Of a DNA stretch of 64,000 nt, positions 17,930 through 27,000 are shown in pieces. This stretch comes from Bacteroidota bacterium. GTDB lineage: Bacteria > Bacteroidota > Bacteroidia > Palsa-965. Every line of letters starts with the position of its first letter. Position 1 is the stretch's first letter. The stretch lies in assembly GCA_016194975.1 (NCBI GenBank), contig JACQAM010000020.1, positions 62,001-126,000 on the forward strand, given 5' to 3'. The translations under genes and the position numbers were made by a program. The notes under the pieces are model-generated. The model did no database searches. It was not told where the DNA came from and worked only from the letters and a program-made list of their open reading frames with translations.

Positions 17930-19603
17930 ATGTCAACAGAAGGAAGACAGATCATTTTTTCGATGGTGAATGTTTCAAAAATTCATCCTCCGCAAAAACA
18001 AGTTCTGAAAGATATTTATCTCTCATTTTATTATGGCGCAAAGATCGGTGTCATCGGTTTGAATGGTTCCGGAAAATCTTCACTGCTCAGAATTATTGCG
18101 GGCGTCGACAAAGATTACATCGGAGAAGTTCATTTTTCTCCGGGATACACGATCGGTTTTCTCGAGCAGGAACCGAAACTCGATGAAACAAAAACGGTGA
18201 TGGACATTGTGAAAGAAGGTGTGAAGCCGATCATGGATGTGCTGCGCGAATTCGAAGAAGTGAATAATAAATTCGCCGAGCCCGATGCCAACATGGATAA
18301 ACTCATGGCGCGACAAGCGGTTCTCCAGGAAAAAATTGATCAGCTCGACGCGTGGAATATCGAAAGCAAACTCGAACGCGCAATGGATGCGTTGCAATGT
18401 CCCGAAGGCGATACGCCGGTCAATGTTTGCTCCGGTGGTGAAAGAAGACGCGTTGCCTTGTGCCGATTGCTATTGCAGCAACCCGATATTCTTTTGCTCG
18501 ATGAGCCGACGAACCATCTCGATGCTGAATCGGTGCAGTGGCTGGAAAATCATTTGCAATCTTATCCCGGAACAATTATTTCAGTTACACACGATAGGTA
18601 TTTTCTCGATAATGTTGCGGGATGGATTTTAGAATTGGATCGTGGCGAAGGAATTCCGTGGAAAGGAAATTATTCCGAGTGGCTCGATCAGAAATCAAAA
18701 CGATTGGCGCAGGAAGAAAAAACAGAAAGCAAGCGCAGAAAAAATCTCGAGCGCGAATTGGAGTGGGTGAGAAAAGGTCCGAAGGGAAGACAATCGAAAT
18801 CGAAAGCGCGTTTGGCGAATTATGAAAAAATGCTGGGCGAAGATGTGAAAACGAAAGAAGCCAACCTCGAACTTTTTATTCCGAACGGGCCTCGCCTCGG
18901 AAATGAAGTGATAGAAGCGGTGAATGTGGGAAAAGCTTTCGGAGAAAAAGTTTTGTATGAGAATATGAATTTCAAATTACCGCCGGCAGGAATTGTCGGC
19001 ATCATTGGCCCGAACGGCGCAGGTAAAACAACTTTGTTCCGAATGATCATGGGCGAAGAAAAACCTGATGGTGGAGAATTTAAAGTCGGCCCAACGGTGA
19101 AAGTCGCTTACGTTGACCAGGCGCATGCAGAAATAAATCCGGAGCATACCGTTTTCGAAGCCATAACCGGCGGAACAGAATATGTGGAACTCGCCGGACA
19201 TAAAATTATTTCGCGTGCGTATGTTTCAAAATTCAATTTCAACGGACAGGATCAGGGTAAAAAAGTGAAAATACTTTCAGGCGGAGAGAGAAACCGTTTG
19301 CATCTCGCGCTCACATTGCGCGGTGGATCGAATGTGTTATTGCTCGACGAGCCGACGAACGACATTGATGTGAATACGATGCGCGCACTGGAAGAAGCGC
19401 TCGATAATTTTGCGGGATGTGCAGTGATCATTTCGCACGACCGTTGGTTCCTCGATCGCGTGTGTACGCACATACTTGCGTTCGAAGGAAATTCTTCCAC
19501 GTACTTTTTCGAAGGAACTTATTCCGAATACGAGGAGAATAAGAAAAAACGCCTCGGTGAAACGGAGCCGAAAAGATTCCGTTATAAAAAACTCGCGGTG
19601 TAA
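17930..19603 (+). CDS. ettA: Energy-dependent translational throttle protein EttA (ABC-F)
   Basis: An ABC-F ATPase that binds the ribosomal E site and gates entry into elongation according to ATP/ADP. The 557-residue protein has two ATPase cassettes: Walker A GLNGSGKSS near residue 45 and GPNGAGKTT near 360, signature motifs CSGGERRRVALCRLLL and LSGGERNRLHLALTLRGG, and Walker B LLLDEPTNHLD and LLLDEPTNDID. A basic linker (KRRKNLERELEWVRKGPKGR) lies between them, and the arm domain typical of EttA is present. I chose the ATG at 17930 (MSTEGRQIIFSM); the TTG at 17900 lies in the promoter. Stands as a single transcription unit. Confidence 0.96.
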   Translation: MSTEGRQIIFSMVNVSKIHPPQKQVLKDIYLSFYYGAKIGVIGLNGSGKSSLLRIIAGVDKDYIGEVHFSPGYTIGFLEQEPKLDETKTVMDIVKEGVKPIMDVLREFEEVNNKFAEPDANMDKLMARQAVLQEKIDQLDAWNIESKLERAMDALQCPEGDTPVNVCSGGERRRVALCRLLLQQPDILLLDEPTNHLDAESVQWLENHLQSYPGTIISVTHDRYFLDNVAGWILELDRGEGIPWKGNYSEWLDQKSKRLAQEEKTESKRRKNLERELEWVRKGPKGRQSKSKARLANYEKMLGEDVKTKEANLELFIPNGPRLGNEVIEAVNVGKAFGEKVLYENMNFKLPPAGIVGIIGPNGAGKTTLFRMIMGEEKPDGGEFKVGPTVKVAYVDQAHAEINPEHTVFEAITGGTEYVELAGHKIISRAYVSKFNFNGQDQGKKVKILSGGERNRLHLALTLRGGSNVLLLDEPTNDIDVNTMRALEEALDNFAGCAVIISHDRWFLDRVCTHILAFEGNSSTYFFEGTYSEYEENKKKRLGETEPKRFRYKKLAV

Positions 19604-19672
19604 ATTATCCAACCGGTTAGCCGGTGAGATAGGAGCAGAAATCTAAAACCAAAATTCCTAAAGAACCAAACC

Positions 19673-20398
19673 ATGAAAAAGATCATTCTACCATTAGCAA
19701 TTTGCGGAGCGCTCTTTACGAGTTTCGCATTCACCGGATCGAACGCCTGCGATGGCAACGATTTTTTTACAAAAGGAACTGTTGCAACTAACGGTTATTA
19801 CAAAGCCGACGGCACACAAACAGGAACAGGAACTTCAACAGTAACTGACATTACCACGAGTGGAGATTCCACTATTGCTACCATGACTTCGTCTTATCAG
19901 GACGCGAAGAAAAAAGATCCACCGCGCGATGTAACGGTGCGCATGATCTGTCTCAAGGATAAACTGGTGATGGATCTCGGCAACATGATGGGTTCGGCAT
20001 CTCCGCAGGCATCCGGAAGTAATATTAAAGTAGTGATGCTGGGAAGTCTTGTTCCTTACAAAACTTCATACACTGCAGGAGAAAAACTCGATGACATACA
20101 CATGACGATGCAGATGTTCAGCAACGGAAGTTTATTTTCTACTTCAGATATTCTCATCAATAACCGCGTAGTGGATGCCGTGGAAGATCACACCACTTCT
20201 GCAGGAACATTTCATTGCTTCAAGATCAGCAGCATGAGTTCTGTGACCACCAAAATGGGAAACATGACTTTGCCAGGAGGAAAAGCAAATAAATCAGTAG
20301 AATGGTATTCTCCGGTTGCAGGAATGGTTCGCAGTGAATCTTACAAAGACGATAAGTTGATGAGCTATACGGAACTGATCGGATTGATTAAACCCTAA
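19673..20398 (+). CDS. TapB/DUF3108-like secreted protein
   Basis: A 241-residue protein with a signal peptide (FTSFAFTG). The mature part has a regular beta pattern, including KGTVATNGYYKADGTQTG, DITTSGDSTIATMTSSYQD, a central VVMLGSLVPYKTSYTAGEKL and a final VEWYSPVAGMVRSESYKDDK, which is the pattern of the TapB/DUF3108 group of periplasmic proteins. The family role is not established. It has its own gap on each side (69 and 63 bases), followed by a hairpin, so it is probably monocistronic. Confidence 0.65.
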   Translation: MKKIILPLAICGALFTSFAFTGSNACDGNDFFTKGTVATNGYYKADGTQTGTGTSTVTDITTSGDSTIATMTSSYQDAKKKDPPRDVTVRMICLKDKLVMDLGNMMGSASPQASGSNIKVVMLGSLVPYKTSYTAGEKLDDIHMTMQMFSNGSLFSTSDILINNRVVDAVEDHTTSAGTFHCFKISSMSSVTTKMGNMTLPGGKANKSVEWYSPVAGMVRSESYKDDKLMSYTELIGLIKP

Positions 20399-20416
20399 AT
20401 TCATTTGCATTCTCAT

Positions 20417-20441
20417 CATAGCCCACCGATTAGTGGCTATG
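20417..20441 (+). terminator. Hairpin between the TapB-like gene and hisS
   Basis: CATAGCCCAC (20417-20426) pairs with GTGGCTATG (20433-20441) with one bulged C around a 6-base loop. There is no U-run directly after it, only a purine-rich stretch, so it may be an intrinsic terminator lacking a strong tail or a processing/stability element. Confidence 0.45.
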
Positions 20442-20461
20442 AAAGGAAATGAAAAAATAAA

Positions 20462-21856
20462 ATGTCTTCGAAGCCATCCATCCCAAAAGGCACACGTGAT
20501 TTTTCTCCCGACGAAATGGTGAGGAGAAATTATATTTTCGATACAATTCGTTCCGTTTTTAAAAAGTACGGGTACCAGCAGATAGAGACGCCGGCGATGG
20601 AGAATTTGGAAACTCTATTGGGAAAATATGGTGAAGAGGGAGACAAATTAATTTTTAAAATCAGAAGTAATAAAAGTCTTCGTGACCAGATTGGAATTGA
20701 AAAGTCTGAAGTGCTTGATGAAATTTATCCACATTGGCTTCCACAAGTTTCGGATAAGGCGTTGCGATACGATCTCACCGTTCCATTCGCACGTTACGTC
20801 GTTCAACACCAGAATGAAATTTCGTTTCCGTTCAAGCGTTACCAGATTCAACCAGTGTGGAGAGCCGATCGTCCGCAGAAAGGTCGGTATCGTGAATTTT
20901 ACCAATGTGATGCCGATGTGATCGGAAGTAATTCACTGATCAATGAAGTGGAGTTGGTGCAGATGATCGATGAAGTGTTTTCTGTTTTCAAAGTTCCGGT
21001 GACAATAAAAATCAACAACAGAAAAATCCTCGCGGGAATTGCAGAAGTCATTGGAGAAAAAGAAAAGATTGTGGATATCACCGTTGCCATTGACAAGTAC
21101 GATAAAATTGGTGAGGACGGAGTAAGGAAGGAGTTGAACGAAAAGGGAATCGGAACAGATTCAATAAACAAACTAATTTCTTTTCTCAATAGTCTTTGGG
21201 CAGTGCCTGACGGAGAAGATAGAATTGATGTACTGAAGAGATACTTCCCTAATAATGATGTTGCATTAAAGGGAATTGAGGAAGTGAATTTTGTTTTTGA
21301 AAATGCTATACAATTAGGATTGTCAAACTCTAAAATTGAAATTGATATTTCTTTGGCTCGCGGACTGAATTACTACACCGGCGCCATCTTCGAAGTAAAA
21401 GCAAATGCCGGAACACTTACTTCTTCCATCTGCGGTGGCGGCCGCTACGATGATCTCACCGGAATTTTCGGTCTGCCGAATGTTTCCGGAGTTGGAATTT
21501 CATTCGGCATTGACAGGATCTTTGATGTGTTGAATGAAGTTGGTTATCCTGTGGATATGAGCGCTGTGGGAACACGTTTGATGTTCATCAACAAAGGCGG
21601 AAAGAGCGAAACGATTTCTCTGCAATTGCTCAAACAGATCCGCGAAAAAAATATTGCCGCTGAAATTTATCCCGACAATGTGAAATGGGAAAAGCAGGCG
21701 AAATATGTGGAAGCGAAAAAAATTCCATTCACTGCAACAGTTGATGAAAATACTTTTGAACATGATCAGAAGATCGCATTGAAATTCCAGGAGAATGGAA
21801 AATGGAATGCGTTGAGTTTGACAATAGATGAATTGATAAAAAGAATCTCCACGTAA
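20462..21856 (+). CDS. hisS: Histidine--tRNA ligase
   Basis: Class II aminoacyl-tRNA synthetase charging tRNA(His). The 464-residue protein starts PSIPKGTRDFSPDEMVRRNY (motif 1 region) and shows the motif 2 sequence RPQKGRYREFYQCDADVIG, the histidine-binding motifs ARGLNYYTGAIFEV and SSICGGGRYDDLTGIFG, and motif 3 VGISFGIDRI. The C-terminal anticodon-binding domain spans about residues 375-464 (LMFINKGGKSETISLQLLKQ). The ATG is at 20462. A GC-rich hairpin follows the stop. Confidence 0.97.
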   Translation: MSSKPSIPKGTRDFSPDEMVRRNYIFDTIRSVFKKYGYQQIETPAMENLETLLGKYGEEGDKLIFKIRSNKSLRDQIGIEKSEVLDEIYPHWLPQVSDKALRYDLTVPFARYVVQHQNEISFPFKRYQIQPVWRADRPQKGRYREFYQCDADVIGSNSLINEVELVQMIDEVFSVFKVPVTIKINNRKILAGIAEVIGEKEKIVDITVAIDKYDKIGEDGVRKELNEKGIGTDSINKLISFLNSLWAVPDGEDRIDVLKRYFPNNDVALKGIEEVNFVFENAIQLGLSNSKIEIDISLARGLNYYTGAIFEVKANAGTLTSSICGGGRYDDLTGIFGLPNVSGVGISFGIDRIFDVLNEVGYPVDMSAVGTRLMFINKGGKSETISLQLLKQIREKNIAAEIYPDNVKWEKQAKYVEAKKIPFTATVDENTFEHDQKIALKFQENGKWNALSLTIDELIKRIST

Positions 21857-21872
21857 ACTCGGCGCCGGAGTT

Positions 21873-21895
21873 CGCCCTGAGCTTGTCGAAGGGCG
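21873..21895 (+). terminator. Dispersed-repeat-type palindrome after hisS
   Basis: CGCCCT (21873-21878) pairs with AGGGCG (21890-21895) around GAGCTTGTCGA. The sequence CCTGAGCTTGTCGAAGGG is a word that occurs as a dispersed palindrome in many bacterial genomes, so it may be a repetitive element used as a transcription terminator. No U-run follows. Confidence 0.5.
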
Positions 21896-21922
21896 CCTTA
21901 GCGGTAAAAACATATCTCTCGT

Positions 21923-23437
21923 ATGAACTACGAACTCTGTCCTACTAAACCTCTCTCTCTCGAAATAATTTCGAAGTTGCTTCGTGAATTGCCCGAACTC
22001 AAACTTTCTGCCGAAGCGGAACGCCGCGTAAAATTTTCACACGATCGCTTGCATAAAATAATCGCCGATGCAAAACATCCGATCTACGGCATCAATACCG
22101 GTTTCGGCGATCTGAAGAATGAAAAAATTTCCAACGAACAACTTTCGCAACTCCAGGCAAATCTCGTGATGTCGCACGCGTGCGGTACCGGCGACAGGGT
22201 TCCTGTTGAAATCGTACGATTGATGCTCCTCCTCAAAATACAGGGACTCATTCACGGAAATTCCGGTGTGCAATTGGAAACCGTGCAGATGATGGTTGTG
22301 TTCTGGAACAACCGCATTTTTCCTGTCGTGTATGAGAACGGTTCACTCGGCGCTTCCGGCGATCTCGCTCCATTGGCACATCTTGCTCTTCCGTTCATTG
22401 GCAAAGGAGAAGTGAATGAACTCGGCACTATTCGCCCGGCAGCAGAAGTTCTCGCGGAAAAAAAAATAAAACCACTTACGCTCGAGGTGAAAGAAGGACT
22501 CGCGATCCTCAACGGAACTCAATTCATGAGCGCGTGGGGCGTGTGGATTTTGTTGCGCTCAAAAAATATTCTCGAAGCGGCGGATGCGATCGGCGCACTT
22601 TCGCTTGAAGGATACGACGGACTCCGTGAGCCATTCGATCCGCGCCTTCATGACATTCGTCCGCACCCGGGACAAATTCATTCTGCTTCTCGTATTCTTC
22701 AACTCATTGAGAAAAGTGAGATCGCAAATAAACCGAAGGAGAAAAAAGCAGATGTGCAGGATCCGTATTCTTTCCGTTGCATGCCGCAGGTGCATGGTGC
22801 TTCGCGCGATGCGTTCGCCTATGCGGAACGTGTTTTTATCACTGAAATAAATTCTGTCACTGATAATCCCACTTTATTTCCGCAGCATGATGAAATTCTT
22901 TCGGGAGGAAATTTTCACGGGCAACCTTTGGCGCTTGCACTCGATTTTCTCGCGATCGCCATTGCTGAAATAGGAAGTATTTCGGAGCGAAGAACATATT
23001 TACTGATCTCCGGCAAACGCGGACTTCCGCCAATGCTTGTATCGAAAGCCGGATTGAATTCCGGTTTGATGATCCCTCAGTACACGGCCGCTTCCATTGT
23101 CAGCCAGAATAAACAATTGTGCACGCCGGCTTCAGTCGATAGTATTGTTTCTTCGAACGGGCAGGAAGATCATGTGAGCATGGGCGCGAATGCAGCCACC
23201 AAGTGCGGGCGCGTTGTGCGTAACACGGAGCGCGTACTCGCGATCGAGCTCATGACGGCCGCGCAGGCGCTCGACATGCGCGTGAAGGAAGAAGGATTAA
23301 AAACTTCTCCGCAAATGAAAAAGCTGCATTCGCATTTCCGGAAATCTGTTGCTTATCTCGACACCGACCGTGAATTGTACACCGATATTTCTTCTGCAGA
23401 AAAGTTCATTCACGATTTTGATTTTTCTTCTTTGTAA
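21923..23437 (+). CDS. hutH: Histidine ammonia-lyase
   Basis: HutH removes ammonia from L-histidine to give urocanate, the first step of histidine degradation. Length 504 is normal. The self-formed MIO cofactor arises from Ala-Ser-Gly at about residues 143-145 in GSLGASGDLAPLAHLALP. Other family blocks are YGINTGFGDL, HACGTGDRVP, NGTQFMSAWG, QDPYSFRCMPQVHGA and SSNGQEDHVSMGANA. No hutU, hutI or other pathway genes are nearby in the window. Its stop codon overlaps the next start by one base (TAATG), implying co-transcription with a small secreted protein. Confidence 0.96.
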   Translation: MNYELCPTKPLSLEIISKLLRELPELKLSAEAERRVKFSHDRLHKIIADAKHPIYGINTGFGDLKNEKISNEQLSQLQANLVMSHACGTGDRVPVEIVRLMLLLKIQGLIHGNSGVQLETVQMMVVFWNNRIFPVVYENGSLGASGDLAPLAHLALPFIGKGEVNELGTIRPAAEVLAEKKIKPLTLEVKEGLAILNGTQFMSAWGVWILLRSKNILEAADAIGALSLEGYDGLREPFDPRLHDIRPHPGQIHSASRILQLIEKSEIANKPKEKKADVQDPYSFRCMPQVHGASRDAFAYAERVFITEINSVTDNPTLFPQHDEILSGGNFHGQPLALALDFLAIAIAEIGSISERRTYLLISGKRGLPPMLVSKAGLNSGLMIPQYTAASIVSQNKQLCTPASVDSIVSSNGQEDHVSMGANAATKCGRVVRNTERVLAIELMTAAQALDMRVKEEGLKTSPQMKKLHSHFRKSVAYLDTDRELYTDISSAEKFIHDFDFSSL

Positions 23438-24009
23438 TGCGGGTTCCATTTCTCATTTTTTTCTTTTTTCTTTTTTCTGTCGCCGATGCCTGCGATTGTG
23501 ATGCTGTAAAAGTTTCTGATGCATCGGTTTCGCAATACGATGTGATCTTCGTTGGGAAAGTGGTGGCTGTTTCGGGATGTGATAAAAGTTCGAAAGCGAA
23601 ATTTCTTATTGAAAAACTTTTTCACGGTAAAAGTTACGAGAGCACAGAAATTGAATTCGATTGCACAAGCGATTGCCAGATGAGTTTTACTCCCGGCGAG
23701 GAATGGATCATTTACGCCGATTACAAGTCGTATGGCAAACCCGAGGTGAAATTCTGCGGGCTGAGCCGCAGGAAATTTGAAAATGAAAAAGACGATTATG
23801 TGAGCGCTTCTCACGGAATGAATTTCATAGATGAACTTTCTTTTCTGGAAAAAAAATTCGGCGTGCAGAAATTCAACGTGATGAATGTACAGGACCAGCA
23901 GCATCATGAATTGCTTCATCCTTCGTACACGCAACAATTCTGGCTGCTCCTGATCAGCATTGCAAGTATCGGACTCTTTTATTTTATCGTGAAAAAAGTT
24001 CTGAAGTGA
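23437..24009 (+). CDS. Secreted, membrane-anchored NTR/TIMP-like protein
   Basis: A 190-residue protein with signal peptide (LFSVADA), an N-terminal CDC motif immediately after the likely cleavage site, and the pattern ASVSQYDVIFVGKVVAVSGC followed by FDCTSDCQMSFTPGEEWIIYADY and FCGLSRRK. This is how the N-terminal NTR-like OB-fold domain of tissue-inhibitor-of-metalloproteinase homologues looks, with pairs of cysteines forming disulfides. The C-terminus is a transmembrane helix (FWLLLISIASIGLFYFIVKKVLK) that would anchor it. Role unknown. The ATG sits within the stop of hutH. Confidence 0.6.
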   Translation: MRVPFLIFFFFLFSVADACDCDAVKVSDASVSQYDVIFVGKVVAVSGCDKSSKAKFLIEKLFHGKSYESTEIEFDCTSDCQMSFTPGEEWIIYADYKSYGKPEVKFCGLSRRKFENEKDDYVSASHGMNFIDELSFLEKKFGVQKFNVMNVQDQQHHELLHPSYTQQFWLLLISIASIGLFYFIVKKVLK

Positions 24010-24072
24010 TTACTCCGAACCCCACTCTGCGAACTCCCAACTTCTCCGTATCTTTAAGACAGCACCTCGTGT

Positions 24073-27000
24073 ATGTTTTTTCCTCGACTCACTGACCGCA
24101 ATTTCCGTCGCCTCCTGTTGTTGCAGGTGTTTTTGTTTTTTTCGGTTTTTGTTTTTTCACAACAATATAATTTTCTCAACTATTCTGTCCGCGATGGATT
24201 GCCACAGTCGAAAGTGCTTTGCGAATTCCAGGATCATGATGGTTACCTGTGGATAGGAACGGAAGCAGGAGTCTCGCGATTCGACGGAACCGAATTCGAT
24301 AATTATTCCGATGAGAATGGTTTTCCGGGAAATGAAGTCACTGCCATTGCTGAAAATGAATCGGGTGTGCTGCTTGCTACCGATAGCGGTGTTGTTGTTT
24401 TTTCAGAAGGGAAATTCATTCTTTATAAATCATTCAAAGCTGGTTTTCATTCTGTAAAATGTTTTTTCAGCGGGATCAATAATGAAACTTTACTCGGAAC
24501 AGATGCAGGGATATTTTCTTTTTCTCATGGCAAATACCAGAAAATAAAAACTTCAACGCCGGTCGATGCGCTTCCCGTTGAATGCGGCCTTGCGGATGCC
24601 CGCGGCAATCTATGGGTAGGAACAAGCGCCAATGGACTTTTTTGTTTTCACGAACAGAATTTCATGTACACGAATTTCTCGTTCACCGACCAGGAAAAAA
24701 TTGATTACGCGCACGTACGCGGGATCGTGGAGACGGAGAATAATGTGATCTGGATCGCAACTGCGGGCGAGGGATTATTTTCTTATGATGGAAATATTCT
24801 CACCCCGTTATTACTTCCCGAAAAAGCGAAGACAGATTATTTTACCTGCGTGCATAAAGATATGTTCGGCGATATCTGGCTGGGAACAGCGGGAAAAGGA
24901 GTCATTCACTACACGCGTTCTGCTTTCAAAATTTATGACCGGCAGAACGGGCTCGGCGATGATGAGATCACCTGCATCACTTCCGACCGGCAGGGAAATA
25001 CGTGGTTCGGAACAGAAACAGAAGGACTGATATTTTTTTACGGGAATCAATTCACGACGGTGAATGTGAAAGAAGGTTTGCCGGATAATGATGTGCACGG
25101 AATTGTGCAGGACAACGAAAGCAATATGTGGTTTGCAACTTCTGGCGGACTTGCGATGTACGACGGATTGGATGTGACGAAGTATGATGAGCAGAATGGA
25201 TTGTTCCGCAATGTGAGAGCAGTGACCAACGACGGAAATATTATTTTCTGCGGAAGTGAAGATGGGAATGTGGGCGTTGTGCAGAATAGAAAATGCGCTG
25301 TATTTCATTCACCCCCGGGAATAAATACAGGAGAGATCATCAGTATGCTTTACACCAGCGATGGATCGGTTTGGATCGGTACCGCTGAGAACGGGTTGTT
25401 CCGTTTTTCTTTTACGAAAAATAATAGTGGAATTATTTCCGATGGAAAATTCGAGAATGTAAGCACTGGAAATACTTTGCTGCACAACACGATCTGGAAC
25501 ATTTATGAATCAGATGACGGAATGATCTGGCTCGGAACTTCGAAAGGATTATTTGAATTGATGAATGGAAATGCTGTGCGCCCGGAAATGACCGGAAAAA
25601 AACAGCCACCGTTTCTCCCGGTTTATTCCGTGAATGGCGATAACAGCTTTATTTATTTCAGCACGCTGCGCAATGGGGTCTGGCGCTACAACCGCAAAAC
25701 GCATTTTTACCAGTCGCTCGATAAAAAAATTGAAGGAATAGGAAGCGATTTTATCCGCGCCATTTCACCAGTGGAATCGAACTCGATGTACGTGACGCAC
25801 TCGATGGGAATGGATCGCATCACGTTCACCCCCGATTCACAATTCATCCGCCACTTCTGGTACAAAGATGGAATTGGAACCGATAATTTTTCTGCCGGAG
25901 TGATTTTTCATTCGAAAGACGGACGCGTGTGGATGGGTTCATCAGATGGCGTTATCATTTACACACCATCGGGAGAGCGTGCGCGTGCGAATCCTCCGCA
26001 GGTGGAAATAAAAGAAGTGTTGCTCTTCAATCATGAAACAGACTGGAGCAAATTCACCGACAGCATTCTTCCGGGAGGAATTCCTTTCGATCCTGTTCTT
26101 TCGTATGAGCAAAACCAGGTCACATTTAAATTGGCGGGAATACAGTTCGGTGCGGGTGTGAATATCCGTTTCCAGTACAAACTCGAACCGATAGAGCAGA
26201 ACTGGATCACGCTCGAGCAGGGAAATATTATTTCTTTCACCAATCTTCCGCCTGGAAATTATCATTTGTTTGTGAAGGCCGGCAACAGCAATAACACGTG
26301 GAGCAACCCGTATGTTTTTTCTTTTTCTATTTCACCGCCTTTCTACGCCACCATCTGGTTCTATCTTTCTGTACTCGGATTTTTATGCACCGTTGGAATA
26401 TTACTCGTGTTTCTCTATCGGCGGTTCCGTGTCGATTTCATCCGGCGCCACCGTTCATTCAGCGATTACCAGCTGAACACGGCGAGAATGGTTTTGTTGT
26501 TTTCTGGATTGATCTATCCTGTTTCATTGATCCTCTGCGGACTTTTCCGTCCCGATATCAATTTCAGTATTTCTACAGGAAGCATTGTCTCGGTGGTGTT
26601 GATCGCATTTTTCGCTTCTACTTTTTATGTTCCTGTTGTTCGCAAACTTCCTTCACTTTTTTCGCAGGTGGCGTATGGATTGCTCATCGCTGATGTTTTG
26701 TACATCAATCATCTCAATCAGCTTGATCCCGTTACGGTGATCATTCTTGCCGTTGCACTTGGTGGAGGAGGAGTAGTGTTCGATAATGTAAGATCTGTTT
26801 CTGTTTTTTCCGGAATGCTTTTATTTTCTGTTGCACTGCTAATGGCGGGTTCACCGGGAGATGCACTTTTCAATCGCTGGTTATTATTGCTGGGTGTGGT
26901 GGTCAGCATTGTCATCATGTACATCAGTGTTCTTTCGCGGCTCAATCTTTTCAATCGCCTGATCTTTGCAGACACCGCGATCAACAATTCAAAAAGTCTC

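Noticed and set aside
23410-23937. Leftward frame of about 175 codons opposite the NTR-like gene
   Set aside because: The rightward frame has a signal peptide, conserved Cys and a membrane anchor; the leftward one has none of these.
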